Positions 62,145-64,000 of a stretch of DNA of 64,000 nt are shown here, in pieces; positions within the stretch are counted from its first letter, which is position 1; every line of letters begins with the position of its first letter. The DNA lies in assembly GCF_013410105.1 (NCBI RefSeq), contig NZ_JACCCJ010000003.1, forward strand, positions 124,001-188,000, read 5' to 3'. The position numbers and the translations under genes were made by a program. This DNA comes from Sphingopyxis sp. JAI108 (GTDB lineage: Bacteria > Pseudomonadota > Alphaproteobacteria > Sphingomonadales > Sphingomonadaceae). The notes under the pieces were generated by a model. That model was not told the DNA's origin. It saw nothing but the letters and a program-made list of their open reading frames with translations, and made no database searches.

Positions 62145-64000
62145 ATGACATCGACCAACGACATTCGCCGTTCGTTCCTCGACTATTTCGGGGGGACGGG
62201 CCACCATATCGAACCGTCGGCGCCGCTGGTGCCGTACAACGACCCGACGCTGATGTTCGTCAACGCGGGCATGGTGCCGTTCAAGAATGTCTTCACCGGG
62301 CTGGAGAAGCGCCCCTACAGCACCGCGGTATCGGCGCAAAAGTGCGTCCGCGCGGGTGGCAAGCACAATGATCTCGACAATGTCGGCTATACGGCGCGGC
62401 ACCATACTTTCTTTGAAATGCTGGGGAATTTCTCCTTCGGCGACTATTTCAAGGAGCAGGCGATCCACCACGCCTGGACGCTGATCACCAAGACCTGGGG
62501 GTTGGCGCCCGAGAAGCTGACGGCGACCGTTTACCACACCGATGACGAGGCGTTCGACCTGTGGAAGAAGATCGCCGGCCTGCCCGACGAGCGCATCATC
62601 CGTATCGCGACGAGCGATAATTTCTGGTCGATGGGCGACACCGGCCCGTGCGGGCCGTGCAGCGAAATCTTCTATGACCATGGCGACCATATCTGGGGCG
62701 GCCCGCCGGGATCGCCGGAGGAAGACGGCGACCGCTTCGTCGAGATCTGGAACCTGGTGTTCATGCAATATGAGCAGCAGCCGGGTGGCGAGCGCGTCGA
62801 TCTGCCGCGGCCGAGCATCGACACCGGCATGGGCCTGGAGCGCGTCGCGGCGGTGCTGCAGGGCGTCCACGACAATTATGACACCGACACCTTCAAGGCG
62901 CTGATCGCGGCATCGGTCGACCTGACCGGGATTCCGGCCGAGGGCTCGACGCAGGCCAGCCACCGCGTGATCGCCGATCACCTGCGCGCATCGAGCTTCC
63001 TCGTCGCCGACGGCGTACTGCCGTCGAACGAGGGGCGCGGTTATGTGCTGCGCCGGATCATGCGCCGCGCGATGCGCCACGCGCATCTGCTCGGCGCGAA
63101 GGACCCGCTGATGCACCGGCTGCTGCCGTCGCTGACCGCCGAGATGGGCGCCGCCTATCCCGAGCTGATCCGCGCGCAGCCGCTGATCGCCGAGACGCTC
63201 GAGCGCGAGGAAACGAAATTCCGCCAGACGCTCGACAAGGGGCTGAAGCTGCTCGACGAGGCGACCGCCGGCATGGGCAAGGGCGATACGCTGGCGGGCG
63301 AGGTCGCCTTCAAGCTCTATGACACCTTTGGCTTCCCCTACGACCTGACCGAGGATGCGCTGCGCGCGAATGATATCGCGGTCGACCGTGCGGGTTTCGA
63401 CGCCGCGATGGCGCAGCAAAAGGCGGCGGCGCGCGCGGCGTGGAAGGGCAGCGGCGAAAAGGCGTCGGACGAAATCTGGTTCGACCTGGTCGAAACCAAC
63501 GGCAGCACCGAATTCACCGGCTATACTTCGACCGCGGGCGAGGCGACGGTCATCGGCCTCGTCAAGGATGGCAAGCCGGTCGACGAGGTCCAGGCGGGCG
63601 ACGCGGTGGTGGTGCTGACCAACCAGACGCCTTTCTATGGCGAGAGCGGCGGCCAGATGGGCGATGCGGGGACAATCGCGACGCTCGAAGGCGCGAAGGC
63701 GTCGGTGAGCGATACCGGCAAGCCGCTCGGCCGCCTGCACACGCATCAGGCGAAGCTGGAAGCGGGAACGCTGAAGGTCGGCGACACGGTGCAACTGACG
63801 GTCGATGCCGAACGCCGCGATCGCATCCGCGCCAATCACAGCGCGACGCACCTGCTGCACGCGGCGCTGCGGAATCGGCTCGGCGGGCATGTGACGCAGA
63901 AGGGCAGCCTCGTTGCCGAAGACCGTTTCCGTTTCGACTTCTCGCATCCCAAGGCGCTGACCGGGGAAGAAATTGCGCAGATAGAGGCGGATGTGAACGC
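62145..64000 (+). CDS. alaS: Alanyl-tRNA synthetase (3' end outside window)
   Basis: The first 618 codons are visible with no stop. Signatures: [84 protein letters not shown] and the class II motif 3 segment [16 protein letters not shown]. The editing domain begins near the end ([16 protein letters not shown] at its HxxxH). It charges tRNA-Ala and clears mischarged Ser and Gly. The upstream 60 bases hold no clear ribosome site, but the ATG at 62145 gives the normal N-terminus. Confidence 0.96.
   Translation, partial: MTSTNDIRRSFLDYFGGTGHHIEPSAPLVPYNDPTLMFVNAGMVPFKNVFTGLEKRPYSTAVSAQKCVRAGGKHNDLDNVGYTARHHTFFEMLGNFSFGDYFKEQAIHHAWTLITKTWGLAPEKLTATVYHTDDEAFDLWKKIAGLPDERIIRIATSDNFWSMGDTGPCGPCSEIFYDHGDHIWGGPPGSPEEDGDRFVEIWNLVFMQYEQQPGGERVDLPRPSIDTGMGLERVAAVLQGVHDNYDTDTFKALIAASVDLTGIPAEGSTQASHRVIADHLRASSFLVADGVLPSNEGRGYVLRRIMRRAMRHAHLLGAKDPLMHRLLPSLTAEMGAAYPELIRAQPLIAETLEREETKFRQTLDKGLKLLDEATAGMGKGDTLAGEVAFKLYDTFGFPYDLTEDALRANDIAVDRAGFDAAMAQQKAAARAAWKGSGEKASDEIWFDLVETNGSTEFTGYTSTAGEATVIGLVKDGKPVDEVQAGDAVVVLTNQTPFYGESGGQMGDAGTIATLEGAKASVSDTGKPLGRLHTHQAKLEAGTLKVGDTVQLTVDAERRDRIRANHSATHLLHAALRNRLGGHVTQKGSLVAEDRFRFDFSHPKALTGEEIAQIEADVN

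Noticed and set aside
53000..63947. Very long open frames on the minus strand opposite the M13 peptidase, cckA, recA and alaS (up to 1135 codons)
   Set aside because: The plus-strand genes are unmistakable; the antisense frames are Arg/Asp/His-rich with no domains and arise from GC-biased third positions.

Overview
The window looks like the chromosome of a sphingomonad alphaproteobacterium, most like Sphingopyxis. It is GC-rich and carries a CckA-type cell-cycle kinase, recA with an alphaproteobacterial GTTC-N7-GTTC SOS box, a MucR/Ros regulator, HWE-type kinases and the housekeeping run dapA-smpB-DUF2062-M13 peptidase-cckA-recA-alaS. The assignment is from gene content only.

Layout. 1-3275: end of a chemotaxis operon, cheA(partial)-cheW-cheY-cheB-cheR, nearly every junction overlapping. 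3343-5202: peptidoglycan amidase, RNase P RNA, a 51-residue membrane protein and greB. 5221-about 7660: a compact serine-recombinase island (recombinase, AANDN-rich small protein, AlpA regulator) ending 18 bp upstream of greB. 7744-12293: accessory redox genes with local regulators (HxlR/Old Yellow Enzyme; muconolactone-isomerase-like protein; SnoaL-like and aldo/keto reductase opposite a LysR regulator). 12571-12831: a SciP-like (DUF1153) gene whose conserved Trp codon is amber. 13221-19960: a surface-adhesion locus with a 1648-residue YadA-like trimeric autotransporter, a Skp-like chaperone, a BamE-like protein and a secreted unknown.

21005-31281 is a mobilisable element: structured leader, large ParB-like protein, fused nucleotidyltransferase-HEPN protein, DUF5677-like protein, an inactive-looking nucleotidyltransferase coupled to an ECF sigma factor, MucR, traD/traC, a well-formed oriT, the TraA relaxase-helicase and a membrane protein. 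No mating-pair formation genes are visible.

31585-43165 is a signalling zone: RsbQ-like hydrolase overlapping a PAS histidine kinase, GGDEF-EAL protein, outer-membrane barrel protein, PilZ protein, receiver, triple-PAS HWE kinase, and an ECF sigma/ChrR anti-sigma locus. There the sigma-coupled anti-sigma copy is broken (amber codon plus a 112-bp hairpin insertion) and an intact copy lies just downstream. 43524-48039: large catalase with glycosyltransferase, then a DUF1989/YqcI pair possibly acting on guanidino compounds. 48742-64000 is core genome: lytic transglycosylase, dapA, smpB, DUF2062, M13 peptidase, cckA, receiver, recA, arginase-family enzyme, glutathione transferase, two small secreted proteins and alaS (cut by the window end).
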